A DNA stretch of 64,000 nucleotides from Plotosus lineatus (lineage: Eukaryota > Chordata > Actinopteri > Siluriformes > Plotosidae): NCBI GenBank assembly GCA_024760905.1, contig CM045734.1, positions 2,184,247 to 2,248,246 on the forward strand. The letters are read 5' to 3'. Positions 20,108 to 31,302 of the stretch are shown piece after piece. Both the position numbers and the translations under genes were made by a program. Numbering within the stretch: position 1 is the stretch's first letter; the number at the start of each line of letters is the position of its first letter. The notes beneath the pieces were generated by a model, which made no database searches, was not told where the DNA came from, and saw nothing but the letters and a program-made list of their open reading frames with translations.

Positions 20108-21502
20108 ATGCAAATCAAAAGTATTACCTCCATACCGGATCGGTCGAGGCCCGGGTTAACAACGACCGCCATCAGTGCTGTCAATCAACAGGGTGCTGAT
20201 GGAAATTGGACTACTGTTGGTCGAAGACGTCGAAGAAGGAGAGGTGGGAGGCGTGTCCGTAGGCAGAGAGAGAAGAGGAAAGGCATGAGTCTAGGACTGA
20301 GAGTGGGGACTTTGAATGTTGGAACTATGCACAGAAAAGGTAGAGAGCTGGTTGACATGATGCAGAGGAGGAAGGTGGACATACTGTGTGTTCAGGAGAC
20401 CAGGTGGAAAGGTAGCAAAGCTAAAAGCTTAGGAGCAGGGTTTAAGCTATTTTATCACGGTGTGGATGGGAAGAGAAATGGAGTCGGAGTCATCTTGAAG
20501 GAGGAGTTTGTCAGGAATGTTCTAAAAGTGAAAAGAGTGTCAGACAGAGTGATGAATCTCAAGTTAGAAATTGAAGGTGTAATGCTCAATGTTGTTAGTG
20601 CTTATGCCCCACAGGCAGGATGTGAGCTAGAAGAGAAGGAGAGATTCTGGAGTGACTTAGATGAAGTGATGCAGAGTACCCCCAGAGGTGAAAGAGTGGT
20701 CATAGGTGCAGACTTCAATGGACATGTTGGGGCAGGCAACAGAGGGGACGAGGAAGTGATGGGCAGGTTTGGTATCCAGGACAGGAACGCAGAAGGACAG
20801 ATGTTGATAGATTTTGCAAAAAGGATGGAAATGGCTGTGGTGAATACTTTCTTTGAGAAGAAACAGGAGCATAGGGTGACTTATGAAAGCGGAGGTAGGC
20901 GCACACAGGTAGACTACATCTTGTGTAGGCGATGTAATTTGAAGGAAGTCAGTGACTGCAAAGTTATCGTGGGTGAGAACGTTGCCAAACAGCATAGGAT
21001 GGTGGTGTGCAGGATGACTCTGATGGTGAGAAAGGTGAAAAAGGCAAAGGCAGAGCAGAAGACAAAGTGGTGGAAGCTGAAAAAGGAAGAGTGTCGTGTT
21101 GTCTTCAAGGAGGAGTTGAAACAGGCTTTGGGTGGCCAGGAAGTGCTTCCAAATTACTGGACAACCACAGCAAATGTGATCAGGGACACAGGTAGGAGAG
21201 TACTTGGTGTGTCCTCTGGAAGGAAAGTAGATAAGGAGACTTGGTGGTGGAATGAGGAAGTGCAGGAGTGTGTACAAAGGAAGAGGTTAGCCAAGAAGAA
21301 GTGGGACATTGAGAGGACCGAAGAGAGTAAACAGGAGTACAGGGAGACACAGCGTAAGGCGAAAGTAGCAGTGGCTAAGGCCAAACAGAGGGCATATGAT
21401 GACTTGTATGATAGGTTGGATAGTAAAGAGGAGAAAATGATCTATACAGGTTGGCACAGCAGAGAAATAGAGATGGAAAGGACGTGCAGCAAGTTAGATT
21501 GA
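20108..21502 (+). pseudogene. RTE endonuclease and linker
   Basis: A 464-codon frame. After a basic leader (GRRRRRRRGGRRVRRQRE), the endonuclease begins near residue 62 (LRVGTLNVGTM), with VDILCVQETRWKG near 90-102, VVIGADFNGHVG near 197-208, QVDYILCRRCN near 268 and the HRMVVCRM strand. A helical linker follows (RKAKVAVAKAKQRAYDDLYD). A one-base loss near 21430 shifts it into EKMIYTGWHSREIEM and a stop. Databases often label this domain 'craniofacial development protein 2-like', which is a transposon-derived name. The upstream ATG at 20108 is simply the first in frame. Confidence 0.92.
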
Positions 21503-21662
21503 TAAAGGACAGAGAGGGAACTCTATTGACTGATGACAGAAGTGTGCTGGGAAGATGGAAAGAGTACTTTGAAGAGCTGATGAATGAGGAAAATGAGAGA
21601 GAAAAAGAGTAGAAGAGGTAACCATTGAGGGGCAGGATGTAGCAAAGATCAGTAAGGGTGAA

Positions 21663-23101
21663 GTGAGAAGGGCATTGAAGAGGATGAAGAATGGAAAGGC
21701 AGTTGGTCCTGATGATATACCTGTGGAGGTATGGAAGTGTCTAGGAGAGGTAGCAGTAGATTTTCTGACAAGAACATTCAACACGGTACTAGAGAGTGAG
21801 CAGATGCCGGAGGAGTGGAGGAGAAGTGTGCTGGTGCCCATTTTTAAGAACAAGGGAGACGTGCAGAGTTGCAGCAACTACAGAGGGATAAAGTTGATGA
21901 GCCATACGATGAAGTTATGGGAAAGAATAGTGGAAGCTAGACTAAGGGCAGAGGTCAGCATTTGTGAACAACAGTTTGGTTTCATGCCAAGAAAGAGCAC
22001 CACAGATGCAATGTTTGCCTTGAGGATGTTAATAGAGAAGTACAGAGAAGGTCAGAGGGAGCTACATTGTGCCTTTGTGGATCTGGAAAAAGCATATGAC
22101 AGGGTGCCAAGAGAAGAACTGTGGTATTGCATGAGGAAGTCTGGAGTGGCAGAGAAGTATGTTAGAGTGGTGCAGGACATGTATGAGAGATGTAAGACAG
22201 TGGTGAGGTGTGCTGTCGGTGTGACCGACGAATTCAAGGTGGAGGTGGGACTGCATCAAGGGTCAGCTCTGAGCCCCTTCTTGTTTGCTATGGTGATGGA
22301 CAGACTGACAGACGAGGTGAGACAAGAATCTCCATGGACTATGATGTTTGCAGATGACATCGTGATCTGTAGTGAGAGCAGAGAACAAGTGCAGGAAAAT
22401 CTCGAGAGGTGGAGGTATGCCCTGGAAAGGAGAGGAATGAAGGTTAGCCTCAGAAAATCAGAATACATGTGTGTGAATGAGAAGGACCCAGGAGGAACGG
22501 TGATGTTACAGGGAGCAGAGATAACGAAGGTGGAGGATTTTAAGTACTTAGGCTCAACAATCCAGAGCAATGGAGAGTGTGGAAAAGAGGTGAAGAAGCG
22601 TGTGCAGGCAGGCTGGAATGGTTGGAGAAAAGTATCCGGTGTGATGTGCGATAGGAGAGTGTCAGCAAGAATGAAGGGAAAAGTGTACAAGATGGTGGTG
22701 AGGCCAGCGATGTTGTATGGCTTAGAAACAGTGGCGCTGAGGAAAAGGCAGGAGGCAGAGCTGGAGGTAGCGGAGATGAAAATGTTGAGGTTCTCCTGGG
22801 AGTAACGAGGATGGATAGGATCAGAAATGAGTATATCAGAGGGACAGCCCACGTAAGATGTTTTGGAGACAAAGTCAGAGAGGCTAGATTGAGATGGTTT
22901 GGACATGTACAGAGGAGGGATAGTGAGTATATTGGCAGTAGGATGCTGAGGTTGGAACTACCAGGCAGAAGGCCTCGAGGAAGACCGAAGAAGAGATTTA
23001 TGGATGTGGTGAAGGAAGACATGAAGGTTGTTGGAGTCAGAAAAGAAGATGCGGAGGACAGGGTGAGGTGGAGGCGGATGATTTGCTGTGGCGACCCCTG
23101 A
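21663..23101 (+). pseudogene. RTE reverse transcriptase
   Basis: The frame at 21663-22805 begins RALKRMKNGKAVGPDDIPVE and covers the RT: NYRGIKLMSHTMKLWERIV, QQFGFMPRKSTTDAMF, CAFVDLEKAYDRVPREEL, LHQGSALSPFLFAMVMD and FADD at 22347-22358. A one-base loss near 22798 moves the C-terminal part (TRMDRIRNEYIRGTAH, RLRWFGHVQRRDSEYIG) to the frame at 22811-23101. The gap between 21502 and 21663 also holds coding sequence with a stop. Confidence 0.93.
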
Positions 23102-23116
23102 AGGGAGCAGCCGAAA

Positions 23117-23130
23117 GTAAAAGAAGAAGA

Positions 23131-23168
<38 letters not shown>
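23117..23168. repeat. (GAA)n/(GA)n tail and microsatellite, right of RTE copy
   Basis: A few AAGAAG units forming the LINE tail pass into about 17 GA units. Together with 19951-19979 this indicates insertion into a GA array. Confidence 0.95.
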
Positions 23169-23174
<6 letters not shown>

Positions 23175-23530
23175 ACAGTACAAACTCGTGGAGGTTACTC
23201 ATACAAGGTTTAAACATACGTTCCCCTCTGAATAATACCCTGTAACAACTTACAAACAAATTCATCTAACCGGCCGGAACCTAACTCGTTTGTAAGCTGG
23301 GTAGTGTCTGAACTTACATTGTTGCATCTGTGTGTGCATGCATGCACACTCACGTGTATGTACTAGTATGTGTGTCGTCTTCTTCTCATGCAGTTCCATC
23401 TATATGTATGTATTTATATTTTATTTACATTGTATGTTGTTTTTTAATGTTTAATTGTTATTATAAGCATTTATAGCATTGAATATGTATTTATTGCTAT
23501 TACATAGACATATACATGTACGTGTACATC
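23169..23530. other. No gene; MITE-like terminus near 23290
   Basis: It contains AACTTACAAACAAATTCATC and GTAAGCTGGGTAGTGTCTG, similar to the terminus at 1137 in inverted form. The rest is AT-rich with no call. Confidence 0.4.
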
Positions 23531-23534
23531 AGTG

Positions 23535-23580
<46 letters not shown>

Positions 23581-23588
23581 TGTGTGTG
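23531..23588. repeat. (GT)n microsatellite
   Basis: GT-rich array of about 27 units with one TATG interruption. Confidence 0.97.
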
Positions 23589-23589
23589 G

Positions 23590-23657
23590 TGATCCTACTT
23601 TGTGGATTTCAATGGGGATCTCGGTCTCAATTAACCGCGGAAAGTGAGGGATCACTG
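23590..23657 (-). mobile_element. Tigger-like terminal repeat, single end
   Basis: Read on the reverse strand it starts TA-CAGTGATCCCTCACTTTCCG then CGGTTAATTGAGACC, a Tigger/pogo-type end. No paired end is identified with confidence. Confidence 0.5.
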
Positions 23658-23659
23658 TA

Positions 23660-24283
23660 TTATGCAGAGCAACTGCTGTACCAATCTCTGTCCATAAATT
23701 GTCAATGTAGAAATTATTACTAATAAGAAAGATCACATTAATTTAAACTAATCTCAGGACCATTTCATTTCACACACACCTTACATCATTCAATAAAATG
23801 TAGATGCTTTAGGACGCCTGAGGTTAAGATGAAAAACTTGATTGACTAAAATGTTTTGGAAAAAAATAGCTCTGAAAAGGTAACATTGCACTGATTAAAA
23901 AATCTAAAAAGGGATTTTTTTTTAAAAGCTGTGGTCCTACAGGAAGCTTACTATGGCTACACATTGTGTGCCTTTGTCAGGCTCCTTACCAAGGGCCCAA
24001 TCTTATCCTGGATCGAACAGATTTCCTTTCAGCTCTTTGCTGGCCCCCTTTATAACTGGTCTTTAATGGCTATTCAAAAGCATGGAAATGTGTTCTTATA
24101 TTCCATAGGATGACAGAAGGAGGGGGAGGGGTGGGTAGGAATAGAATAGTTCCTACATGTCCCTCATGTGTGGAGTCGAACTGAGGGTGGATTTTGGAAT
24201 TGCAATGTTTAATGTCTCAGTTTTTGCCCTGAGCTTTTTGGAACATCTGCTCATTGTAAGGGAATGAAGACACCCCTCCCCCC

Positions 24284-24284
<1 letters not shown>
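23660..24284. other. No gene recognised
   Basis: Unique-looking sequence. The region around 23925-24060 has short open frames but I recognise no product or exon. Confidence 0.45.

Positions 24285-24359
<75 letters not shown>
24285..24359. repeat. (CA)n followed by (GA)n
   Basis: CA units at 24285-24318 pass into GA units at 24318-24359. Confidence 0.97.
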
Positions 24360-24360
<1 letters not shown>

Positions 24361-24674
24361 ACACCCCCAACTTGTAGAGCTTTCTTCTATCCAATAATAA
24401 TAAACTTCAGAAACTCCTCTAATGAGATATGGGGTCGTTCCTGGAGATCTGGTTTCCGGTGCCTCCTTAAGCACCGGCATTGTTTTTTGCTGAACAAAGC
24501 AACACAGCTTTCCTTCTGCGGACTGTGCCATAAAAAGTGGGTTTGAACTCCAGGGGCACCCTTTCCAGTCAGGTTTAAGATAGATGGAGGAGGACATAAA
24601 GATGTATCTTTTAATTGATGGCTGGAGCCTGGAACTGTATAAAAATGGGTATGTAGAACAAAAAGGTCATCCAC
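24360..24674. other. No gene recognised
   Basis: Non-repetitive sequence with no supportable feature. Confidence 0.45.
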
Positions 24675-24675
24675 A

Positions 24676-24744
<69 letters not shown>
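24675..24744. repeat. (CA)n followed by (TA)n
   Basis: A CACGCGCG-CACACA array then about 16 TA units, ending where a reverse-strand SINE tail begins. Confidence 0.97.
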
Positions 24745-24746
<2 letters not shown>

Positions 24747-25000
24747 TCTGTCTGTCTTCCTTTCGGCTTTTTCCCTTTTACTCAGGAGTCGCCACAGCGA
24801 ATCATCTGATTCGCACGTTTGATTTGGCAGAGGTTTTTATGTTGGATGCCCTTCCTGTCACAACCCTTTTTAGCAAGGGACAGAAACTTGCTGACGACTT
24901 TGCAGCTACTCTTTACGAAAGTCAGCAATGGTTCTTTTACCTGCCTCACACCATAGACACTGAGAGCCATGGCCCGCCTTTGATAACCCAGTTAGCTGCA
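24747..25000 (-). mobile_element. RTE-tailed SINE, head missing
   Basis: Read on the reverse strand it holds the body (TAACTGGGTTATCAAAGGCG onward), the RTE-leader block (GACAGGAAGGGCATCC), the RTE 3' end (CTGTGGCGACTCCTGAGT) and a GGAAGACAGACAGAC tail. The tRNA head is missing at 25000, only a few bases from the Tc1 end, and no SINE sequence resumes beyond the Tc1 element. Confidence 0.88.
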
Positions 25001-25004
25001 TATA

Positions 25005-26536
25005 TACTAGTCTTTCTAAAAAAATTAGCATATTGTGATATTCATTATTTTCTGTAATGTACTGATTAAAATTAAACTTACATATATTTTGGATTGATTG
25101 CACACCAACTGAAATATTTCGGGTCTTTTATTGTTTTAATGCTGATGATTTTGGCATACAGCTCATGAAAACCCAAAATTCCTATCTCAAAAAATTAGCA
25201 TATCATGTTCAGGTAGTCTAAACGAGCTATTAACCTAATCATCTGAATCAACCAATTAACTCTAAACACCTGCAAAAGATTCCTGAGGCTTTTAAAAACT
25301 CCCAGTCTGGTTCATTACTCAAAACCGCAATCATGGGTAAGACTGCCGACCTGACTGCTGTCCAGAAGGCCATCATTGACACCCTCGAGCAAGAGGGTAA
25401 GACACAGAAAGAAATCTCTGAGCGAATAGGCTGTTCCCAGAGTGCTGTATCAAGCCACCTCAGTGGGATGTCTGGGGGAAGGAAAAAGTGTGGCAGAAAA
25501 CACTGCACAACCAGAAGAGGTGACCGGACCCTGAGGAAGATTGTGGAGAAGGGCCGATTCCAGACCTTGGGGGACCTGTGGAAGCAGTGGACTGGGATAC
25601 AGGTGCCGCATTCTCCAGGTTAAGCCACTTTTGAACCAGAAACAGCAGCAGAAGCGCCTGACCTGGGATACAGAGAAGCAGCACTGGACTGTTGCTCAGT
25701 GGTCCAAAGTACTTTTTTCGGATGAAAGCAAATTTTGCATGTCATTTGGAAATCAAGGTGCCACAATCTGGAGGAAGACTGGGGAGGAGGAAATGCCAAA
25801 ATACCTGAAGTCCAGTGTCAAGTACGCACAGTCAGTGATGGTCTGGGGTGCCATGTCAGTTGCTGGTGTTGGTTCACTGTGTTTTATCAAGGGCAGGGTC
25901 AATGCAGCTCGCTATCAGGAGATTTTGGAGCACTTCATGCTTCCATCTGCTGAAAAGCTTTATGGAGATGCAGATTTCATTTTTCAGCACGACCTGGCAC
26001 CTGCTCACAGTGCCAAAACCACTGCTAAATGGTTTACTGACCATGGTATTACTGTGCTCAATTGGCCTGCCAACTCCCCTGACCTGAAGCCCATAGAGAA
26101 TCTGTGGGATATTGTGAAGAGAAAGTTTAGAGACACCAGACCCAACACTGTGGATGAGCTTAAGGCCGCTATCGAAGCATCCTGGGCCTCCGCAACACCT
26201 CAGCAGTGCCACCGGCTGATTGTCTCCATGTCACGCTGCATTGAAGCAGTCATTTCTGCAAAAGGATTCCCGACCAAGTATTGAGTGCATAACTGAACAT
26301 AATTATTTGAAGGTTGACTTTTTTTTTGTATTAAAAACACTTTTTTTATTGGTCGGATGAAATATGCTAATTTTTTGAGATAGGAATTTTGGTTTTCATT
26401 AAAACAATAAAAGACCTGAAATATTTCAGTTGGTGTGCAATGAATCTAAAATATATGAAAGTTTAATTTTAATCAGTACATTACAGAAAATAATGAACTT
26501 TATCACAATATGCTAATTTTTTGAGAAGGACTAGTA
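25005..26536 (+). mobile_element. Tc1-like DNA transposon, defective
   Basis: The 1.5-kb element is bounded by TACTAGT...ACTAGTA with TA flanks (one of two equivalent boundary choices). The terminal inverted repeats are about 180-210 bp, and each contains two copies of a CTCAAAAAATTAGCATAT-type word: outer at 25013-25034 and 26508-26530, inner at 25182-25205 and 26362-26390. This is the IR/DR arrangement of some Tc1 families. The left inverted repeat has about 22 bp that the right lacks. The transposase is broken by a deletion. Confidence 0.95.
25333..26284 (+). pseudogene. Tc1 transposase with internal deletion
   Basis: It starts MGKTADLTAVQKAIIDTLEQ with the first helix-turn-helix (EISERIGCSQSAVSSHL) and a basic GRKKCGRKH stretch. 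Near 25594, after WKQWTG, the sequence jumps to GYRCRILQVKPLL, losing part of the second DNA-binding subdomain and shifting frame. The catalytic domain is open from 25541 to 26284 with all three acidic residues: Asp at 25721 (FSDES), Asp at 25991 (FQHDLAPAH) and Glu at 26096 (KPIENLWD), the last two 34 residues apart (DD34E). The element cannot make a normal transposase. Confidence 0.93.
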
Positions 26537-26539
26537 TAT

Positions 26540-27109
26540 GGCATGAACTGCATTGACTATTAAAGATAATTTAAAGCATTTTTGCTGGTTTTGGAGGTTT
26601 TAGCTGCACTCACTCACTTTAGGTGGATAAATAAGCAAGGTCTCTATTATATAATACCATCCAGTGTAGTTATCCTCACAAAATATTACTCTAAATATGA
26701 AACCTGACCAGTGTTTATCTCAAAATAAAATCACGGAGTGATAAATGAGTAATATGGATGCGGATATGATGCGAGGGTATGAAAGTGTGAGAAAGAAAGG
26801 AACCATCAACTAATGCGTTCAAAAAGACAGGAACAAACACCACTGATGGCAGAAGAGAAACAGGAAGTTAGTAATCGTGAATAAATATGTAGATATGTGT
26901 TGTGAAAATGTGCAGATGTGCAAACGTGCGAATCATTCCCTGATAAAGGGAAAATGCCGAAAGGAAATCTCATAGGTGTTGTGAAAATATGACCCATGAA
27001 AACGAAATAAAAAAAATAAAGATAAACTTTCTTTAATGATGACCGCATTGAAACTAATTTCATTCATCCATTCAATTTGAAAACACATCAGCTAATGCTA
27101 CTACGAGAG
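26540..27109. other. No gene recognised
   Basis: AT-rich unique-looking DNA. No family or exon recognised. Confidence 0.45.
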
Positions 27110-27225
27110 GGCTGTTAGCACTGTTAGCACTGTTAGTTTTTTCAGCTCTATTAGCTCTGTTAGCTCTTTCAACTCCATCAGTACTGTTAGCTCTGTTAGC
27201 TCAGTTAGTGCTGTTAGCTCTATCT
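27110..27225. repeat. Short-period (GTTAGCWCT)n minisatellite
   Basis: About a dozen degenerate 9-bp units of GTTAGCACT / GTTAGCTCT / GTTAGTGCT, with interspersed TTTCA and CCATCA variants. Confidence 0.85.
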
Positions 27226-27306
27226 ATTATTCATATTAACTAACCAGTAGAAACAAGCAGCAGCTTCTAGAGTGCGCTGTAAACTTATTTAATTCAAAAT
27301 TTCAAA

Positions 27307-27545
27307 TGCTCATTTATTTTCTGAACCACTTAATCCTAATTAGGGTCATGAGGAGGCTAGGGACCATCTCGGCCGACTCTGGGCGAGGGCGGAGTACACC
27401 CTGGATGGCTCGCTAGGTCCCGCAGGGCAGAAACATGCTGACGGGTATGTAGCTGCTTTTTATGAACGTTAGCAACGGTTCTTTTACATGAACCTCCCAC
27501 CACAGACAGTGAGAGACACGGCTGGCATTTGTTAGTTACTCTGGA
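27307..27545 (-). mobile_element. L2-tailed SINE, partial
   Basis: The reverse strand reads CTAACAAATGCCAGCCGTGT (body), ACCGTTGCTAACGTTCATAA, then the L2-type tail (GGGTGTACTCCGCCCTCGCC ... ATGACCCTAATTAGGATTAA). The head is missing and the tail lacks a clear GAATG run. Confidence 0.82.
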
Positions 27546-27965
27546 GGAACTCATATACAGTACTGATTTCTGCAAAGAAGAACAAGTTGTCATTTTATCC
27601 AGAACAGGGACATGATGATGCTTTAGTCAGTTCCAGATCCAATCACTCTATGCAAGGTGAAAGATTTCACCCCAGATAGGACTTCAGTCCATTACCAGGC
27701 CTCATTTCACACAGAGAGAAATTCACTGAAATAAATACACCCAACTGAGTGTTTATTTTGTACAGCAACTTATACAGAGTCTCTAAAAGTTTTTGTTACT
27801 TAAATGGCATGGTTTTAATGAGGCTACGTTATAAAAATTATATAATTGTAACATAATATTAGGGCATCACCACAAAGTGCATCCAGTGTTGCAAAAGATA
27901 ATTGTGAGAAAAAGTGATTTCAAACAAGAGCACAGCGCAAAGCATGCGTTTAAATTTGCTTAAGC
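27546..27965. other. No gene recognised
   Basis: Unique-looking sequence without a supportable feature. Confidence 0.4.
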
Positions 27966-27980
27966 AAAATATTATACTGT
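27966..27980. repeat. SINE target-site duplication, left
   Basis: AAAATATTATACTGT is repeated exactly at 28362-28376 on the other side of the SINE. Confidence 0.92.
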
Positions 27981-28361
27981 CTGTCTTCCTTTCGGCTTTT
28001 TCCCTTTTACTCGGGAGTCGCCACAGCGAATCATCTTGATTCGCATGTTTGATTTGGCAGAGGTTTTTTACGTCGGATGACCTTCCTGTCACAACCCTTT
28101 TAGCAAGGGACAGAAACACGCTGACGGCTTTGCAGCCTACTCTTTACGAATGTCAGCAATGGTTCTTTTACATGCCTCTCACCATAGACAGTGACAGACA
28201 TGGCCTGCCTTTGATAACCCAGTTAGCCGCATTGGGGGGACAGTGACAACCTTGTGGAGAGTGGGACTCGAACCCCCAACCTTTGGATCAGCGATCCAGT
28301 GCCCTATACCACTTTTGGATCAGCGATCCAGTGCCCTATACCACTACACCACCACTGCCCC
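27978..28361 (-). mobile_element. RTE-tailed SINE, full length
   Basis: It is complete from the tRNA-like head (GGGGCAGTGGTGGTGTAGTG at 28361 downward on the reverse strand) through the B box (GGTTCGAGTCCC-type), body, RTE-leader block and RTE 3' end to the GACAGACAG tail. A perfect 15-bp target duplication flanks it. The head contains a 32-bp tandem duplication (28282-28313 and 28314-28345) covering the anticodon-loop equivalent, GGATCAGCGATCCAGTGCC. Confidence 0.94.
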
Positions 28362-28376
28362 AAAATATTATACTGT

Positions 28377-30996
28377 ATACAATCTAATGTGATTTCTGAC
28401 CCAAATCAGTAGAAATTTCAGTTTCAACATAAAGTTTACTGCTGATTTTTTTTCTAAACAGGGTTTTCTGTTATGTTGATGATATTTTATACACTTGCAC
28501 AAATTTAACACATCACTCATCTTTATTTTAAAACGAATTAACTATAGATTTCAAAGATCCAACCAAACAACTTTCACTGTTACTCTTCTTTTTTGTTTTT
28601 GTTTTAAGTGTTGGACTCATCTTTGATGACTGGCCCCATTTTGGGGAAAAACCCAAGCCTTTGACAAATTTCGTCCAAAGACACACTGACGAAAACTGGG
28701 AATAGTCAGTATGGTGGAACTCCTGATATCATTACAGTTCAGAACTACATCATTTACTGCTATTTGTTTAACTAGATCATCCACCAACCTCCCTGGCATT
28801 ATTTAATCTGAATTCTTTCCTCAGGTTGTGTTAATATGCTCACCACCATCCCGACTCCAGACACCTTTTGAATCCAGACCAGAACCAGGTCACACTGCCT
28901 TATCATCAGGTTGTTTATTCCTGCTTCAGAAGACATAAGATTTGTTTGGGTATTGCTTTAATTTGTGACTCCTGGGTTAAAGAACAAGGTCGGGGTTTGA
29001 GCGACATTAAAGGCAGCACTTCCTCTGAAACCACCAGCTTCTCCTCGCCTGGAATTAAGGACTGTGAGCGATGGCTTGAAACAAAGAGGCTTCGGTTCTA
29101 CTGTTAATGTCATTATTAATTTCTCTCCACTCCTTTATATCTGCAGTAATATCCACTTCCCTTGGAGCTGTTCCTCTTTCTTATTGTTGTAATGGATTTT
29201 TTGCTTCGTGTTAATATAGAGATGATGTTATTCCATTAAATATGTGGAGCAGGTGGACAATTTCAGGTCTACAAGAACATTTTCTACTTTAAATGTTATC
29301 CAGGGACCTTTCCTAAGGTTAAGACTTCCCTGCAGTCTGTTCTGTAAATCCTGTGAAAAAGCATAAAATCAAGTTTGATTACAACACTCAAACACCATAC
29401 TGGATATACTGGATGTCCTGGACGCTGCTGGACACGTTTAAATCAGACCATAAAGCTGCAGAATTTTCAAAACTGACTTTTGAGATTTTCATTTTGAAAG
29501 AAAAAAAAAAGTCATTTTCAAAATAAATCATTAGTGTTTTGTTGCCTCTAAGTCCTTATCCTTCTACATTCTGCATGACTGAGATTAGATGATGTGAAAT
29601 CATAGCTGGCAGAACAAAGCCTCTGTGTTCTCGGTGTTGTAATTGGTTCAGAGATAGCTCAGCTTCTCATTCTTAGATCCAGCTGGGATCTATTAAAAAC
29701 AAAACTTCTTATTCACTCGAGCTCCAATGGCTGGACACACATGGGTCATACCCAGCAGGTAACAAACCAGGGTCATAGGTCATGACCCTCCCTTCCACCA
29801 CCCCTACTACCTTATTCCAGACCCTGCTGCTGTTCCGCTTGCACTGACAGTGCGTCTGTTGATTCTGTCAGAACTGGGGAAGGACATAAAAGGGTCTGAA
29901 GCTCCAAGTTGGGTTGTATAGGGAAGAGTGGAGCGAGGATGTTGCAGAAGGAGGGACATCATGTTGTCCATCACTATACAAATTGTCATGGAGACATCAA
30001 ATAGGACAATAGAGGGGGAAGGACAGGGCAGGGAGAGATAAAGGGGGTTCACACTGACTAAGGAAGTGAGCAAAGATTTTTTTTTTTTTTTTTTCTTGCT
30101 CAAGACACCTCATTGGCGTGCAGGGGCAATGACATAATGTGAATCAGCTGTGAAGGACCCAGTGAGCTCAAGTAACTGCCTATGTGAGGATTATCACTGA
30201 AACAGCACTTCATTCAGTCGGCAGAGATCAGACCAGTGTTACTAATGCAGAGGTCATGTATATTTTGAGAACCGTGCTTTCCCTTGAGAACATCTGACTT
30301 GTAATTTTGTGTACACGTGGTCTTATGGGAAATTTTGGAGGAAGTGAATACACAGACTATTTACTGTTATTTCATGGAAAGCCGTAATTTAATGTTGCAG
30401 ACCTGACCACTCAGGGGGCCAAGCTCTATTTTTTAAGAGTCTCAGTCGATTCCCTAACAGACTCAAACCCATTCGATATCCCCTGTGGTCCCTCTCCCTC
30501 CTTCTTTTAATAGAGAGCAGGCATTAACCGGGGAAGTGATTAGGTACGAGCCTTTGGTATTTCCCCAATTCCTTTTCAAATTCTTAATCCTTTCACTGAC
30601 TGCACAAAAGTCCACAGACATCCACTCCTGCTCTCTAAAAAAGAGCCTGGCCCTTCTGAGATAACACTGACAAATCAGAAGTTATTGTAACTCACTTTAA
30701 AACCTGCCTGCCCCTTTACACAGGTTCTCCGTCTCAGGTTTTCAGACTTTTCTGGTGAACATCTGAAAATTAAAGTAGAAAACAATGACAGGAAATTCAG
30801 CACACATCACATAATCTGGAAAAACAAGTCTGATTGTTCGTTGGAGTGTGACTCAAACAAATATTTGTACAAAATTTCATTTAACTGGCAAAAATTCCCA
30901 AACCATAAAGTATTAAAGCTGAATCAAACCCATCAGCCTCATTTATCAAGTTCAGCACATTCAAACTTGCAATAATTAAATTATATATTGAAAAGG
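28377..30996. other. Longest stretch without recognised repeats
   Basis: About 2.6 kb of unique-looking DNA with a T run at 30077-30095 and no supported gene. Short frames near 28617-28799 (reverse) and 28868-29107 (forward) have no recognised homologue. This is the best place to look for conserved non-coding elements, which I cannot test. Confidence 0.5.
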
Positions 30997-31302
30997 TCTT
31001 CTTCTTCTTCTTCTTTTACTTTCGGCTGCTCCCTTCAGGGGTCGGCACAGCAAATCATCTGCCTCCATCTCACCCTGTCCTCTGCATCTTCTTTTCTGAC
31101 TCCAACGACCTTCATGTCTTCCTTCACCACATCCATAAATCTCTTCTTTGGTCTTCCTCTCGGCCTTCTGCCTGGTAGTTCCAACCTTAGCATCCTACTG
31201 CCAATATACTCACTATCCCTCCTCTATACATGTCCAAACCATCTCAATCTAGCCTCTCTGACTTTGTCTCCAAAACCTCTTACATGTGCTGTCCCTCTGA
31301 TG
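30997..31302 (-). mobile_element. RTE LINE 3' end, reverse
   Basis: The reverse strand gives the C-terminal RT codons (LRWFGHV region down to CRRPLKGAA-type end), GAAGGGAGCAGCCGAAAGTA and an AAGAAG tail at 30997-31015. It stops at 31302, where forward-strand RTE sequence begins. Confidence 0.9.

Larger units (their letters stand above)
19982..23133 (+). mobile_element. RTE LINE copy 2, near full length
   Basis: This is the most complete RTE copy: a leader from TGCAGCCATGAGG (about 19982) with CAGGAAGGGCATCCGACG, an endonuclease and RT in order, and a very short 3' end (GCGACCCCTGAAGGGAGCAG, then GAAAGTAAAAG and GAA repeats). RTE elements characteristically have such short 3' ends with simple-repeat tails. 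Only about three single-base-scale breaks separate it from one long frame, so it is the youngest-looking or best preserved of nine RTE pieces in the window. Confidence 0.93.

Noticed and set aside
20108..21502. A host gene for 'craniofacial development protein 2-like'
   Set aside because: This database name is attached to RTE endonucleases; the frame is followed by RT and a LINE 3' end and recurs many times in the window.
19376..23657. One long Tigger element with both ends, interrupted by the RTE copy
   Set aside because: The two candidate ends match for fewer than 20 bases with mismatches and then diverge; they look like different families.
27978..28361. A tRNA gene
   Set aside because: The A- and B-box sequences belong to the SINE head; the acceptor stem does not close and the copies are dispersed with target duplications.
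28617..29107. Possible remnant of a LINE-encoded SGNH-hydrolase-like domain on the reverse strand (VNDVVLNCNDIRSS)
   Set aside because: The resemblance is to a few residues only, needs frame changes, and no flanking element could be delimited.
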